NCBI GenBank assembly: GCA_032433595.1
Contig: JASWJB010000175.1
Span: forward strand, 26,382 to 90,381
Length of the DNA: 64,000 nucleotides
DNA from: Conoideocrella luteorostrata
Taxonomy: Eukaryota > Ascomycota > Sordariomycetes > Hypocreales > Clavicipitaceae
Reading direction: 5' to 3'
The translations under genes and the position numbers were made by a program. How positions within the stretch are numbered: position 1 is the stretch's first letter; each line of letters starts with the position of its first letter. The notes under the pieces are model-generated. The model made no database searches. It worked only from the letters and a program-made list of their open reading frames with translations, and was not told the origin of the DNA. Positions 34,355-45,334 of this stretch are shown one piece after another.

Positions 34355-35830
34355 ATGATACGCTCACGAACTGCCCGCCAAGCAGCCCTGGGCATGTCCG
34401 GCTCACCCTGGATCTGCCCAGCGTGTCTTTCCCGACGACCATACTCCCAAAAACCCGCGAAGCGCGACCCTCCCGACCACCGAAAGCTCGGACTACAACA
34501 AGAACTCTTCATTACGTCCACGTATAGCCCCGGGTCACCCATCTTCTTACCCAATGGCGCCAGGATCTTCAATCGATTGGTTGACTTCCTGCGGAAGCAG
34601 TACGTGCGATATGGCTTTCAAGAAGTCATCACCCCGACGATATACAAGAAGGCCCTTTGGGCCAAATCCGGCCACTTGGAAAATTACGCCGACGATATGT
34701 ACACTGTGGTTGGAAATACGAATAGTGCGAATAAGGTCGCCAGTGGATGCTGTGGCGGCGATCATAACGCAACGGAAGCAGACCTGGAAGCAGATGATGA
34801 ATATGGCTTAAAGCCTATGAACTGCCCTGGTCATTGCCTCATTTTCGCTTCCAAGGTCCGTAGCTACCGAGAACTGCCGGTACGATATGCCGATTTTAGC
34901 TCTCTGCACAGAAATGAGATCTCGGGTGCTTTGTCCGGCTTAACTCGAGTGCGGCGGTTCCACCAAGACGATGGACACATCTTTTGCCGTCCATGTCAGG
35001 TTGAGAGCGAAATTAAGAAGACGCTTGAGTTCGTCAAGGCTGTTTATGGCGTTCTAAATCTCGGCGTTGGCTACCGGCTAGCTCTGTCCACTCGACCCAA
35101 GGATCACTTCATCGGGACCGAGGAGGAGTGGAATCGAGCAGAGGATCAGCTAAAGAGAGCGCTGGAGGCGTCCGGCATGGAATGGAATATCAACGAAGGG
35201 GATGGTGCATTTTACGGGCCCAAGATTGATATTGTGATTAAAGACTCAGATGGGAAAGAACACCAAACTGCGACCATTCAATTGGATTTCCAACTCCCAA
35301 AAAGATTCGAACTTGAGTATCAAGCACCGGCGCCAGAATATGAAGCAAGAGGCGAAACTACTACCGACCCTACATTGCTGGCTGAGTACGGCCCCGTTCG
35401 ACCGGTTATGATACATCGGGCCGTGTTGGGATCAGTGGAACGGTTAATGGCATTGCTCATCGAATCGTATGATGGCAAGTGGCCTTTTTGGCTGAATCCC
35501 CGCCAAGCAATCATCCTTTCAGTCAACACATCGCAACCCGTTCTGGACTGGGCTGATGAAGTCAAAGAAGTTCTCATGGGTTTGAAAAAGGATACGGGGC
35601 AACCGAGCATAGATGGACCAGTGAATCCCACTGGCCTGGCTGTTGATGTTGACTATTCAGCCCGTTCACTAGGCGCCAAGATCCGAGACGCACGGACAAG
35701 CGGTTACAGCCAGATTCTAGTGGTTGGAGAGGAGGACGTCAAGAATTGTCAAGTGAGTTTGGGGAAAGAGAGACTGAGTCCGATGGAAATGCGGGAGCGC
35801 ATGCGCAGCATGGCGGATGCATTCGAATAG
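34355..35830 (+). CDS. MST1: Mitochondrial threonyl-tRNA synthetase (class II)
   Basis: Charges mitochondrial tRNA-Thr. Single exon, 491 aa. The N-terminus is a basic matrix-targeting sequence (MIRSRTARQAALGMSG) ending near RRPYSQ. There is no TGS or editing domain, as in yeast Mst1. Class II motif 1 is in FLRKQYVRYGFQEVITPTI; the zinc/threonine site cysteine is in LKPMNCPGHCLIF; motif 2 is YADFSSLHRNEISGALSG then LTRVRRFHQDDGHIFC; motif 3 is HRAVLGSVERLMALLIE. The anticodon-binding domain follows (ARSLGAKIRDARTSGYSQILVVG). A small insertion SGCCGGDHNATEADLEADDE lies between motif 1 and the active site. The ATG at 34355 (context CACCATG) is the first in frame. Confidence 0.95.
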   Translation: MIRSRTARQAALGMSGSPWICPACLSRRPYSQKPAKRDPPDHRKLGLQQELFITSTYSPGSPIFLPNGARIFNRLVDFLRKQYVRYGFQEVITPTIYKKALWAKSGHLENYADDMYTVVGNTNSANKVASGCCGGDHNATEADLEADDEYGLKPMNCPGHCLIFASKVRSYRELPVRYADFSSLHRNEISGALSGLTRVRRFHQDDGHIFCRPCQVESEIKKTLEFVKAVYGVLNLGVGYRLALSTRPKDHFIGTEEEWNRAEDQLKRALEASGMEWNINEGDGAFYGPKIDIVIKDSDGKEHQTATIQLDFQLPKRFELEYQAPAPEYEARGETTTDPTLLAEYGPVRPVMIHRAVLGSVERLMALLIESYDGKWPFWLNPRQAIILSVNTSQPVLDWADEVKEVLMGLKKDTGQPSIDGPVNPTGLAVDVDYSARSLGAKIRDARTSGYSQILVVGEEDVKNCQVSLGKERLSPMEMRERMRSMADAFE

Positions 35831-36615
35831 ACTAGCCTATTAATGTAAAATGTACAAACATGTAGTATACAGACCTTATTCTAAGAATCTATGAATTTCC
35901 CCGCAATCCATACTAATCAAACCAATATTCATTTTCGCCCTCAAAACGCCCACGGTCTCGTCGTTAATATAGTAGCTCATCCTTCCCCCCCCCCCCTTTC
36001 CATCCTCCACTATCATGCGACGTTTCTCGCAACTCTACCCTCCCTCGGAAACGCCTCCATGAGCTGTTGCTGGTGAGTTCGGAAAAAGAAAGCGGATCCA
36101 GCCGTTCATGAAATGATTTTTGATGAAAATTGAAGCACCAGCTGGTAGCGTAATAGCTGGGCGATTAGCCGTTTACTAGGGTAGCATTTCTCAACGACCC
36201 GCCGCCCAGAACCGACCTCGGCACAACAAAGCTCGTGAAGTTGACATGGGAATGCGAATCTCAAGGTGAGCCAAGCTACCCACACTTGAAAGTCGTATCT
36301 TGTTCACCACCTTTCCAATGAAGCGGTGTGAGGAATGTTTGCGTTTGTTGCGGGCGCCGTAATGATTTCTGTTGTTTGGTATATCGGAAGATTCCGGCGT
36401 TTATGCAAATAGGTTGGATTCAACCCTTTGAGCGGCCGTGATTCTGTTCATTTAGCACCCTGGTTCGGTGGAAAAGCGTGTTAGACTACTACAAAGGCAG
36501 CACAACACGTAGGTTTTGGGGGCGGCGGGGGTGACAAGAAGAGGAGTAGACGGTGAAAGAGGGGATTGAGGGAAGGCGGGGGGGGGGGGGGGATTCACAA
36601 AGCACAGGATAGGGC
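35831..36615. other. Intergenic with a C12 and a G15 homopolymer
   Basis: Twelve C lie at 35985-35996 and fifteen G at 36578-36592, the latter just beyond the bHLH stop codon. No gene was seen between them. Confidence 0.7.
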
Positions 36616-37078
36616 TTACTTTTTGAGATCATCATCAACATGGCCTCCGTTTTGTTCGATGCGTTCAATGAGAGCGCGACGCTCTTGAATTTGCTGGCGC
36701 ATGTAATCAACGGTGCGCTTGAGCACGAGGCCTTCGGATCGGCCTTGGCCTTCTAGCCCGGGAACCAGTTCCGTAAGACGATCAAAGCCTTCACGAATGG
36801 CTTGTCTGCGCTTTTGTTCTATAAAGATGAAAATAAGCAACGCGCATATGGGGAAAAATATTAAAATTTACATGACATCAATGAGGAGAGAGGAAGAAAT
36901 AAGACGACAATACGCGATTGACAAAATAATGCTTGGCTTCGTGGGCGCAATGCATACCTGAAGCAATGTGATTCTGTTTCTTCTCCTCCTCTGTCAGTCT
37001 AGGCTTATCGTCTGCGCCTGCACCAGCAGCAGCGGTATTCTCCCTCGAGGAAGACGAAGCGTTATTGGGCGACGACAT
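36616..37078 (-). CDS. Small basic helix-loop-helix protein (INO4-like size)
   Basis: Two exons on the minus strand, 37078-36958 and 36818-36616, give 107 aa. The intron splits the basic region: exon 1 ends EEEKKQNHIAS and exon 2 restores EQKRRQAIREGFDRLTELVPGL. The His, Glu and Arg that contact an E-box (H-x3-E-x-x-R) are only present after splicing. A loop (EGQGRSEGLVLKRTVDYM) and helix 2 (QQIQERRALIERIEQ) complete the bHLH, leaving almost nothing beyond it. In size and layout it resembles yeast Ino4, which pairs with Ino2 at lipid-gene promoters; orthology is a guess. It probably needs a partner for activation, as no activation domain is evident. Confidence 0.85.
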
Positions 37079-38837
37079 GGTTCTTGGATGTGCGTTTGAC
37101 AGGTTTTTGCCACTGGCTTTGCCTTTCTTTTCTATTCTTGGCTGCCTGCTGAGATTTTGACAAGCAGCGAATCAAGAGGGGTGGGATAGTGTGCCTTTTT
37201 GTGTGTTTTCATTCACAGTCACCAAAAGTAACGAAGGAGAGTTTGGTTCTCCAACACCCTTCCAACGATTCATGTGAGACGCCGGCAGGACGGAAATGGG
37301 ATGGGATGGCGGCCATGTGGGTACGAGGTACGCATCGAGAATCACATGCACCACATGCATCAGGCAACTGGGCTTGATGGGCTTGCTGGGCTGACGTTTA
37401 TTGTACGACAGTACTACTTAGTACGTGTGATGATAACTAACTAATTGATTACTGGGGGGTCAAAGTATCGACAGTGAGGGGCATCGGGGCACACCCGGGC
37501 ACCTGGGCCCCCGGCGTCAACTACGCAACAAAGGTTTGAGTTGGTCTAGCGCCATGATCTCCCCCCAACTCCTCCAAAGCCCCCCAAACTTTCTTGCTGC
37601 CCCAGACTGACGCGGCAGAGAGATGGTGCAACACGACTCTTGGTACCCTAAAGAACGTACCCTAGTGTGGGCGGATCACCCCAGCCGTGTCAACCGCCCC
37701 TTTCTCTCGCACTTGCATCGAGTTTGACAGTTGCAGCGACATCAAAGGTGCCTTTACTAGCGCAAAGGAACATGCGCCCGGTGTCCCACAAAGCAGCCCT
37801 CGTTCGCCTGTTCGTTCGGTCAGTCCTTCGCTGGGGAGGTGCGGGTTACTGTATGAAAGTACTCCGTACGGCATATGTGCACCAGTTGACTGGCTAGGTT
37901 TACTAGTCCCTCAGGCTTCCCGCGATGGCGGTTTCAAACCATGGTGTGTGTCGTTCCTTTTGCAACGCCTGTCGGCTAAATTAGCAGCCTCGCCTCGTAT
38001 GACGTGTGGGTTGGCTTCTGTTCCTGCAGAGGAAACCATCCTGAACCAGCCTGGTGACAGGATGAAGAACGCTAGGTGTGAAAAGTCAAGTTCGGTACTA
38101 CCAACTGTAGAAGGACGTCCAGGCTGGAACCTGAACCAAGCCCAGAACGTACTCGGAACCTGACCCCTGTTGAGCCGAGAGATGTACAAATATGCTGTTG
38201 GGAAAATAGACTTTCGCGGCATGTGTTGACTGGTGTTTCGCGGGGACATAGTCGCCGGCTGTTTACTTGACAGACAAAATAGCCGAAGATTCAATCAATG
38301 TCCCATTTGCATTCGCAGTTACCTACAGGAAACAGTGTAGCGGCTCGGAACTTTCACCTTCTATCTTGGTGCGCACGGATGTTGCCGCTGTGGTGGAAAA
38401 AGCGTCTGGCTTGGGTTGGGTTAATCGCAGGGGAGGGGTGCGGCATGCAGTGGGAAGAGTGGGAAGCAGGGAAGTGAGTGGCCTGGCTTCACGTTTCTCA
38501 TGCTCCCTGAATAAAACAGATCTCACGCCGTCATGGGCAATGCGCCGTAGAGTGTGTATGGCGTTGTTTGTTTGTTCCAGAAACAAAACCGAAACCTCGG
38601 TGTACTCCGGTTCGGCTCATGTCATTCCTTGGCTACCTATTTTAGTTCCTATGGTTGCAGTTGATTGCATGAGATCCCACGTTATCTGCCAGTTTTTCCT
38701 CGTGTCCACGCTTTCCGAGGTCAGGGGCTCGGTAAATGTAGGGAGCAACCTTCGAGTCTGCCCGGCTTGGGCCGCATTGGCATGAAATGTAGAGCCAAAA
38801 AAAAATTATGTTTAGAAAACTTCAGCCGAGGGTTGAA
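37079..38837. other. Long intergenic region, no gene seen
   Basis: 1.76 kb between the bHLH gene start and the Maf gene end. Open frames up to 172 residues exist but show no conserved motif or splice logic and overlap on several frames. One TACTCCGTA is at 37860-37868. Confidence 0.5.
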
Positions 38838-39732
38838 TCACATCAAATCTTCTTCCTCCGAGTTCACCTCGTCAAACTCATCTGAATCCTGCTGAAAGAC
38901 AACCTTCTCTGCCATTGAAAGACATCTTCTGACGGGTAGTCCTATCACAGTGTCGACACTACCGTCAATCCTCTCTGCCAGGATCATGCCTCCAATGCCT
39001 TGAATGGCATACCCGCCGGCTTTGTCGACGCCTTCACGGGTTTTGACGTAGGCTTCAATCACGTCATCCGGAAGGCCATTAGCTTCACTGAAGAAATACA
39101 CCTTTGTCTCCTCGGTATGTGTTGATATGCAGTAGCCGGGATGTCGGGCATCTTCCCGAGGAGCTAAGACAGTGACAGCGGTCAAAACCCGGTGCATTTC
39201 CGTATCACGCATGTGCTTCAGCATTCTGATATGATCTGCTTCGCTGCGAGGCTTTTCTAGAATGCGACCTTCCCGCGTGACAATGACGGTATCAGCAGAT
39301 ATTACGAGATCTGGGTCTGGGATGGATTTCAAGTGAGTCTTGAGACAGGTCTCGTAGACGTCAAGGCATTTTCTCCGTGCCGTTTCGGCCACATATTCAA
39401 AAGGTCCGTACACTGTCTTATCAAGGTCCTCTGGCTTGGTTGACGGTGTAATTTCCAAGTTCTTCAAGCCAATCTATCCCAGTATGAGCAGGTGAGAAGA
39501 GCACGAAAATCCGATTGGGGCGGTATACCTGTTGAAGCAAGGCTTTGCGCCGCGGTGAGGCAGACGCAAGCACTACTCTTTTGGAGTTAAGATACTTTAT
39601 GATTGGCAAGTCCAGGGGCTGCAAAGGCCTTCGCACGGGTCCAGCAGGCTTAGGAGCGTCGCCATGCTCGGCCGCAGCTTGCGCATAGTCCGGCGGGGGG
39701 CCGCTGGGAGTCGTTGAGTCTGTCATACTCAT
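38838..39732 (-). CDS. Maf-type nucleoside triphosphate pyrophosphatase
   Basis: A Maf/HAM1-like house-cleaning enzyme that hydrolyses non-canonical nucleoside triphosphates to monophosphates. Two exons, 39732-39529 and 39473-38838, give 279 aa. The N-terminal motif VVLASASPRRKALLQQ contains the S-x-S-P-R-R signature. The second motif is DLVISADTVIV with the catalytic Asp, then GRILEKPRSEADHIRML. The third is EGVDKAGGYAIQGIGG and the last VIGLPVRR. A 50-residue proline-rich leader precedes the domain, and the tail is acidic (DSDEFDEVNSEEEDLM). It lacks the methyltransferase half of human ASMTL. Two adjacent ATGs (39732, 39726) are both plausible starts. Confidence 0.92.
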
Positions 39733-40787
39733 CGGTGGTCGTAATGATGCAAGATGTTGAAGTACGTTGGGCAAGCTTTGCGACGGATCACCACACACTG
39801 ATGATGTAGCGTATTGGTGGGGTTGTTGGTGTTGTCTGCCCCGCTTACTCCGTACAATACATTAATCCCCGAGATTGGATGTGGTGTTTGTTGGTTGAGT
39901 TTCAGCTGACATCTAACTCATACACGGCATGATACTACCCAGATGTAATGTTCTCCATTGTCCAATACGATCGCAGCATACGGTGCGGAGTATGCCGTGC
40001 AGTGGTGATTCGTTTTGGCGCTATTTAGGGTCATCCCCCCTCGTCGTGCCACAAAATCCAAAGTAGCATTGAATCCAACCAAAGACCGTTCAACGTTACG
40101 CTCAAAACCTTTTCCTTAGACTAAGTGGGATTCACAGCATGTTGAAATATATTAGACTCATTAATTTTTTCAATATACCAATTTAATACATGGCATACGC
40201 CATGTTCTACTAGTATAATCCAAAACATGTTGGTGTAAAGAGCCAATTATGGCATGTACATACGGAATACGGAGTAGCTATAACTCTATGTTCCACGTGC
40301 GGAGTACTTACTCAGTCTCTGCCTTGTGGCCTGATTGCCAAGTACAGACTAGCTCTAGTGGCACACCCGCCAGTACTAGTAGGTACGTACCTTCGTGCGC
40401 ATCTCACGCGATTGGAAAAGCCATAGCTGGCTGGTCTTCTCGAAAACCCGCAACATACTGGTCCATCATCGGACTCGAGAGCTTGAGGCGCCTCATCAGC
40501 CAATCGTGATTGCACGAGCTGCACAATTTTAACCAAGATCTATGATAAGGCTTCACTGCGTACATCAGCAGCCTCGATCGACAATTCGACATTTGCTGTG
40601 AAGGTTAATGCACTAAAAGCTACGCGACACCACCCACGCGTCAACCGCATCTTGAAATCATCGCCCACGGGACCAACCTAGCACCTTCGAGTGTGCCAAG
40701 CATCAATCTCTGCCACAGTCTAGTCTTCAAAATTGAACTTCGAGGAAGTGGAATGTGCTTGCCGCAATATAACCGATATTCGTGACC
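39733..40787. other. Intergenic, rich in TACGGAGTA-like motifs
   Basis: Divergent region between the Maf and RSC4-like genes. Exact motif copies are at 39846-39854 and 40268-40276, and near-copies near 39982 and 40298 (both GTGCGGAGTA). No gene was supported. Confidence 0.6.
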
Positions 40788-43126
40788 ATGGACAGCAAGC
40801 GCAAGGCAAACGGCCATGCGGCTGTCGAAGTGGGAGATCGATCTGCGAAACGACGCAAGCTAGCAGTAAGTCTCATCACAATACGATGCAATCTACTACT
40901 ACATTTTACCGTGGAAATACGTCTGTATTCACTTGCCGACACATGTTGATTTATTTAGGAGTTCGACCTCTCCAAGGGTGAATCGCGCGAGTCGACCACA
41001 GCCTATGGGTATGCTTTCCTCGAGCAAATTCGTCGCACTCAAGACAAAAGGTGGGCAAATAACTGTCAATTGTGCTTTCTGTGCATTCTTTACTTCCGAC
41101 CTATGAATAGCCGTCACTGACACGATTTCCGTCGCAGTGGGCGCCTTGTCGCAACGTACTTTGAAAAGCTACTTCCCCGAGAAGGAAATGCAGAGTATTA
41201 TCAGCGTACTCGAATGCCTATTGCGCTCGAAACTGTTGAGGAAAAGCTCAACAACGGTCAATTCAAAAATCTTGCTCAATTAGAAAGCTATTTTAAACGA
41301 ATGATAGCAAATGCCAAGGAGTTTTATCCTCGCTCTTCAGCTGTGTTCGAGGACGCAGAACGTGTAAGAAAAGCGCTGAGCAACTACATGACGAAGAATA
41401 ATCCAGCCTATCAAACTCGTGGCTACCAGGCAGTCCCAACTCCTCTACCACCTGAGAACGGCGAGGAGGTAGACGAGGCAGAAGGAGATGAGGATGCAGA
41501 GGGCGAGGAGGAAGATGAGGAAGAAGAGGCACAGGAAGAAGAAGAAGAAGAGGAGGAGGAGGAGGAGGAGGAGGAGGAGGATGAAGAACCTGCTTCTAGG
41601 CGCAGGTCGATTATTCTGAAACGCACAGGTTCTGGGCGACCATCAAGAAGTTCCATTTCTTATGCGGAAAGCCCGCGTCGGACCAAATCAAACAGCCGCC
41701 CCGACCATGAGTATCAAAACGTGCCATTCAAAGGATTGACCTTTCAGCAAGCTCAAGAAAAGCTAGTCGAGGAACTTCTTCGTTACAAGGAGCCAGAGTA
41801 TGTAACATGCGTCAAAGCTATTCGCTTGATAGTATAAGCTAACATAACCTTAGGTATGAAGGGTACTTTGAGCCATTCGTCAATTTACCACCTCGGTCAT
41901 TGAGGGACTACTACCGGGTGATCACCGACCCGCTTTCATTGAAGAAGCTTCAGAAAGATATCCTGGGTGCTCAGGGTCGTGGCGACGCTACTGGTGTGAG
42001 TGAATTTAAGAGCTGGAGCGTTCTGGGAGAGAGGGCGAAGCTATTATGGACGAACGCATTCTTTTACAATGAAGAAGGCAGTGAAATTTATGATCTTGCT
42101 CAAGAACTCGAGGTAAGTGCTGTGCAATGATATCTGAATATTAGGTACTGGTTTACTGATCATGAGTTTAGAAAGCGTTTAATGACCTGCTGAAAAAGGC
42201 ACGAGCGGCCGTTCCAGAACCGTTACAGCCCAAGATAAAATTGAAGGTTGGACAATCTGCTGATACCCCTAGCTCGTCGAAAAGAGTTACCATCCATGTT
42301 GGTGGCCCGACAAATTCTGTTGACTCACCAGCGCCACAGACAGCGCAATCCATCGAGTCCTCTAGTGGTAGCCCTTACATCAACGGCGCGTTACGGCAGC
42401 CTGCGCTTGACGCAGCACGAACCGCATCCACTTCAGCCCCATCGCCCAGCCCATCTGCTCATATCAGTCTGAAAGCGGAAGATGCCTCGAGAATGTCACC
42501 AGCGGTCATGGCTCAGACCCCAGGAGTTGTTCCGGGGCCTCCTACACCGGCGGCAGCTCTGCCACCGCCACCTCCTGGGCCGCCCGTAATACAGTCAACG
42601 AACCCGATGGCGCCTGGCTATGTCGAACCAAAACGACTTCGCGCCCCTAGAAAAGGTTTGTCACCCATCAAAGGCTCGTTCTCATACTGCTGCTCCTACT
42701 GACCATTCCGAAGGTATCAAAGACGCTCTCATTTCAAGGCTCCGAATTCAGCTGCACCCTGGCATGCATGACAACCCCGTTCTCCTGGATGTTCTCCCTC
42801 AGGCCCGAGAAATGCAACAATCCGGCACAGTCAATCTCCCGCCCAGCATGAATCGTGTCTTCATTCTCCCCCAGCTCCCCAACTTCCTCGAAGATCGCCA
42901 GTATAGCCTTTGGGTTCTCATTGACAAACAGCCCCTGAAACCCTGTCACCAGCCTATTCCAAACCAGCTGCCCCAGGAGCATGCCTTTGATGTCATGCTT
43001 CACCCGGGCGTAAACATTATCGAGGCACATCTCATAGCCGCGGTGCCAAGACACGAACGTGATTCTGGCGGTGCAGAGGTGGAACTCGAGATACTTACAA
43101 CTTATGTCAATGTTCTCAGGAACTAG
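40788..43126 (+). CDS. RSC4: Tandem-bromodomain chromatin protein, RSC complex subunit Rsc4-like
   Basis: A nuclear subunit of the RSC-type chromatin remodeller. Six exons: 40788-40865, 40959-41050, 41138-41797, 41854-42112, 42172-42655 and 42714-43126, giving 661 aa. Bromodomain 1 covers LVATYFEKLLPREGNAEYY through KRMIANAKEFYPRSS. A pure glutamate run and acidic linker follows. Bromodomain 2 covers GYFEPFVNLPPRSLRDYYRV through LWTNAFFYNEEGSEIY. Both keep the hydrophobic ZA-loop and the acetyl-lysine-site Asn-like position (NAKEFY, NAFFYN). A serine/proline linker then leads to a conserved C-terminal domain (RVFILPQLPNFLEDRQYSLW). There is no BAH domain, which separates it from Rsc1/Rsc2. 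The N-terminus carries a basic nuclear-localisation-type patch (SAKRRKLA). Confidence 0.83.
41524..41590 (+). repeat. Coding GAA/GAG tract (poly-Glu)
   Basis: A run of GAA and GAG codons inside the RSC4-like gene encodes an almost pure glutamate stretch between the two bromodomains. The antisense strand reads as poly-Ser, which is an artefact. Confidence 0.9.
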
Positions 43127-43508
43127 ATGGACATTATGGGGTGTTAGGCTGTGCGGGCCATATGGACAATGGATTTTGATTTCAGGAGGAACAACGATAT
43201 GGAGTTTATGTGGTCATTCTGGTAATATGGAGGAGATTTTTCAATCCCCGTTGTCTTGGGCTAATACCGGACCATTTGTAGTTGTACGAAGTACGTCATA
43301 GTCATCATGGAATGCCAAGTTTTTAATTACCACAGTTTCACGTAACATCTTCATGCAGATGAATGAGAAGTCAGCTTCACAATATGTACTCAAGATGACG
43401 ATCTATGGTATCATTATAAATACACCCGTTTCGGCGCCGTAGCCCATGCCTGGAGATATCCGCGCTTCCCAAGACACCTTACAAATTATCGCCACCGACC
43501 GCAGTAAT
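43127..43508. other. Intergenic between convergent genes
   Basis: The 3' flanks of the RSC4-like gene and of the unknown gene on the minus strand. Nothing was recognised. Confidence 0.55.
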
Positions 43509-45248
43509 TCAGCCTGCTGCAGGTTTCTGTTTGAGCTGTATCAAATGCTTGAGGCCTGTTTGAATGGCCATATAGGTCTTTTGCTTGGGGTCATACCAGC
43601 CCAAGACGTACACGGCCATGAGAGCATTCTTGCCCTGAAGTTCCACCAGTCCATCGACGCGGATACACCCGCGGTTTGGTGGCTGTTTCACAGGTTGCCA
43701 ATTTTTGGAAAACGTCATGGATGCATCATGCAAGGCACCTTGAATTCGCGGATCGAGCTGGGTCTCATTGCCGCCCAATGGGGATCCCAAGATGCCCACG
43801 CTGCTCGACGGGAACGGGGAGTTTGTGGGTTTGTCATCATGGCCTGAGACCTTAACGGCTTGCTTCCCTGGAGTGCCTAAACCGCCCTGCTCCTTCATAC
43901 GGTTGATGGCAACTGTTTGCCAGGAGGTGTCTTGTGGAGGCTCCGTATTGAAGCCGAGAGCTTTGGCGAGATCTTGGGCTGATTGCCTGCAGAGGGAGTT
44001 GACAAATGTCCAGACTGTGAGTGCTACGGCTTTCGGGTAAATGACGAGGTTTAAATGGCTCGCGGCTAGGGAATCGATCGGTCTATCGCCCCAGAAGATG
44101 CCATCATCATCAATAATAATGCTTGATTTGAGTCAATAAAAAGGTACAAATAAATTTGGCCACATGGCGAAGCTGGCTTACCCGGATACATAATGTTTTG
44201 GCGGGGGTGCCGGAGGATATATGATATCAAGCCAGAGTTTCTTCAGCTTGATATCTTTACCCCCCAATAACCTAACGTAAGCGGGATTCTTTTCCACTCC
44301 ACGTCTGATGACTTCCGCCAAACCGACTAGCGAATGGAGTTAGCTTAAAATTCTAACAAACATATTCGATCTTCGTACATTTGATATCCTTCTGCGCCTG
44401 TAGGTCTTTGTTTACGGCCAGAAAGGCCAGCCACTCGGGATCGGATCCTTTATATGGCGGCTGCTTGACTTCTGTTGTTGTGAACGGAAATGGAAGAAAC
44501 AAAAGTGGCTCATCTTCTTCTTCCGCGAGTTCTTCCATCTCTTGCTTCTCTTTTTCTGATAGATTATCCCACTCATGGTCGGCCCAATCGAGAAGCGGAT
44601 CGAAGACGACAGTGGCAAATATTTGCCAACATAAGTAGAGCGATATTGTCGTGAATAGTATGCGACTGTGAGACGTATCATCATTAGCCCAATGGACCGG
44701 TGCGAGTGGACTCAGATATTGCCATACCCTATCCGCCTTCGGACGGAATGTGATTTTGGCGCGGTAGCAGGTCGAGGGAAGTAGACCGGAAGATCTTGCG
44801 GCACTTTGTTTCTTCTCAAGGGCCACAGAGAAAGTTGTCGGTTTGTTTGCAGCACTCGCCGGGCTCCAACACAAGATGTTGAAGTGCAAGCCGAGAGAGT
44901 CGAGGCGCGCCGAAAGGTGATTGCCGCCCGAGGCAGCATCTCCGTTATCGCTCACAGGAATACGGGTGGATGAAATCGGTTCTTGTAAAGCCGCACAGAT
45001 TGAAGTTCGAAGGGTTGATGGTCCCAACGCCGCGCGATAAATGAGAAATAAATACAGGAGACAAAAGAAAGGGCTTAAAACGAGGCGAGATGCATGATAT
45101 TAGGTGCTGGGCTCCAAATGGTGGGTGGGTGTGTAATGAGTAGTAAGTGGCTTGCCTAGAATAGCAACTGCTTCCTCCGCTGCGCAGAAAGCTCCGGAGT
45201 ATCTGGCTCCGCAGCTCCGACACTTGCGCCGCCCACCTCCCTCAGCAT
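43509..45248 (-). CDS. Conserved fungal membrane protein of unknown function
   Basis: Proposed as four exons on the minus strand: 45248-45169, 45073-44379, 44326-44182 and 44121-43509 (510 aa). Exons 2-4 are well supported by phase and codon use. Exon 1 rests on the only usable ATG upstream and a weak donor (GTTGCT), though the acceptor has a CTAAT branch site. Two hydrophobic segments are predicted: PFFCLLYLFLIYRAALG near the N-terminus and ILFTTISLYLCWQIFATVVF in the middle. The second is followed by an acidic coil (LSEKEKQEMEELAEEEDE) and a conserved LPFPFTTTEVKQPPYKGSDPEW. The C-terminal half has a tryptophan-rich core and GCIRVDGLVELQGKNA. The two-segment layout would suit an organelle membrane protein, but no family name is assigned. 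Confidence 0.65.
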
Positions 45249-45334
45249 CGCGTGGGCCACATCAGCCAGACAGGTGACCTCTCAAGCTCCCAAGCTCGAC
45301 GACAACCCAGAAGCTTCACTCATCAACGAAATTC

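Noticed and set aside
37687..38785. Several 130-170-residue open frames
   Set aside because: They overlap on different frames and strands, have no family motif and no consistent splice signals.
41423..41656. Poly-serine protein on the minus strand
   Set aside because: It is only the antisense of the glutamate run in the RSC4-like gene.
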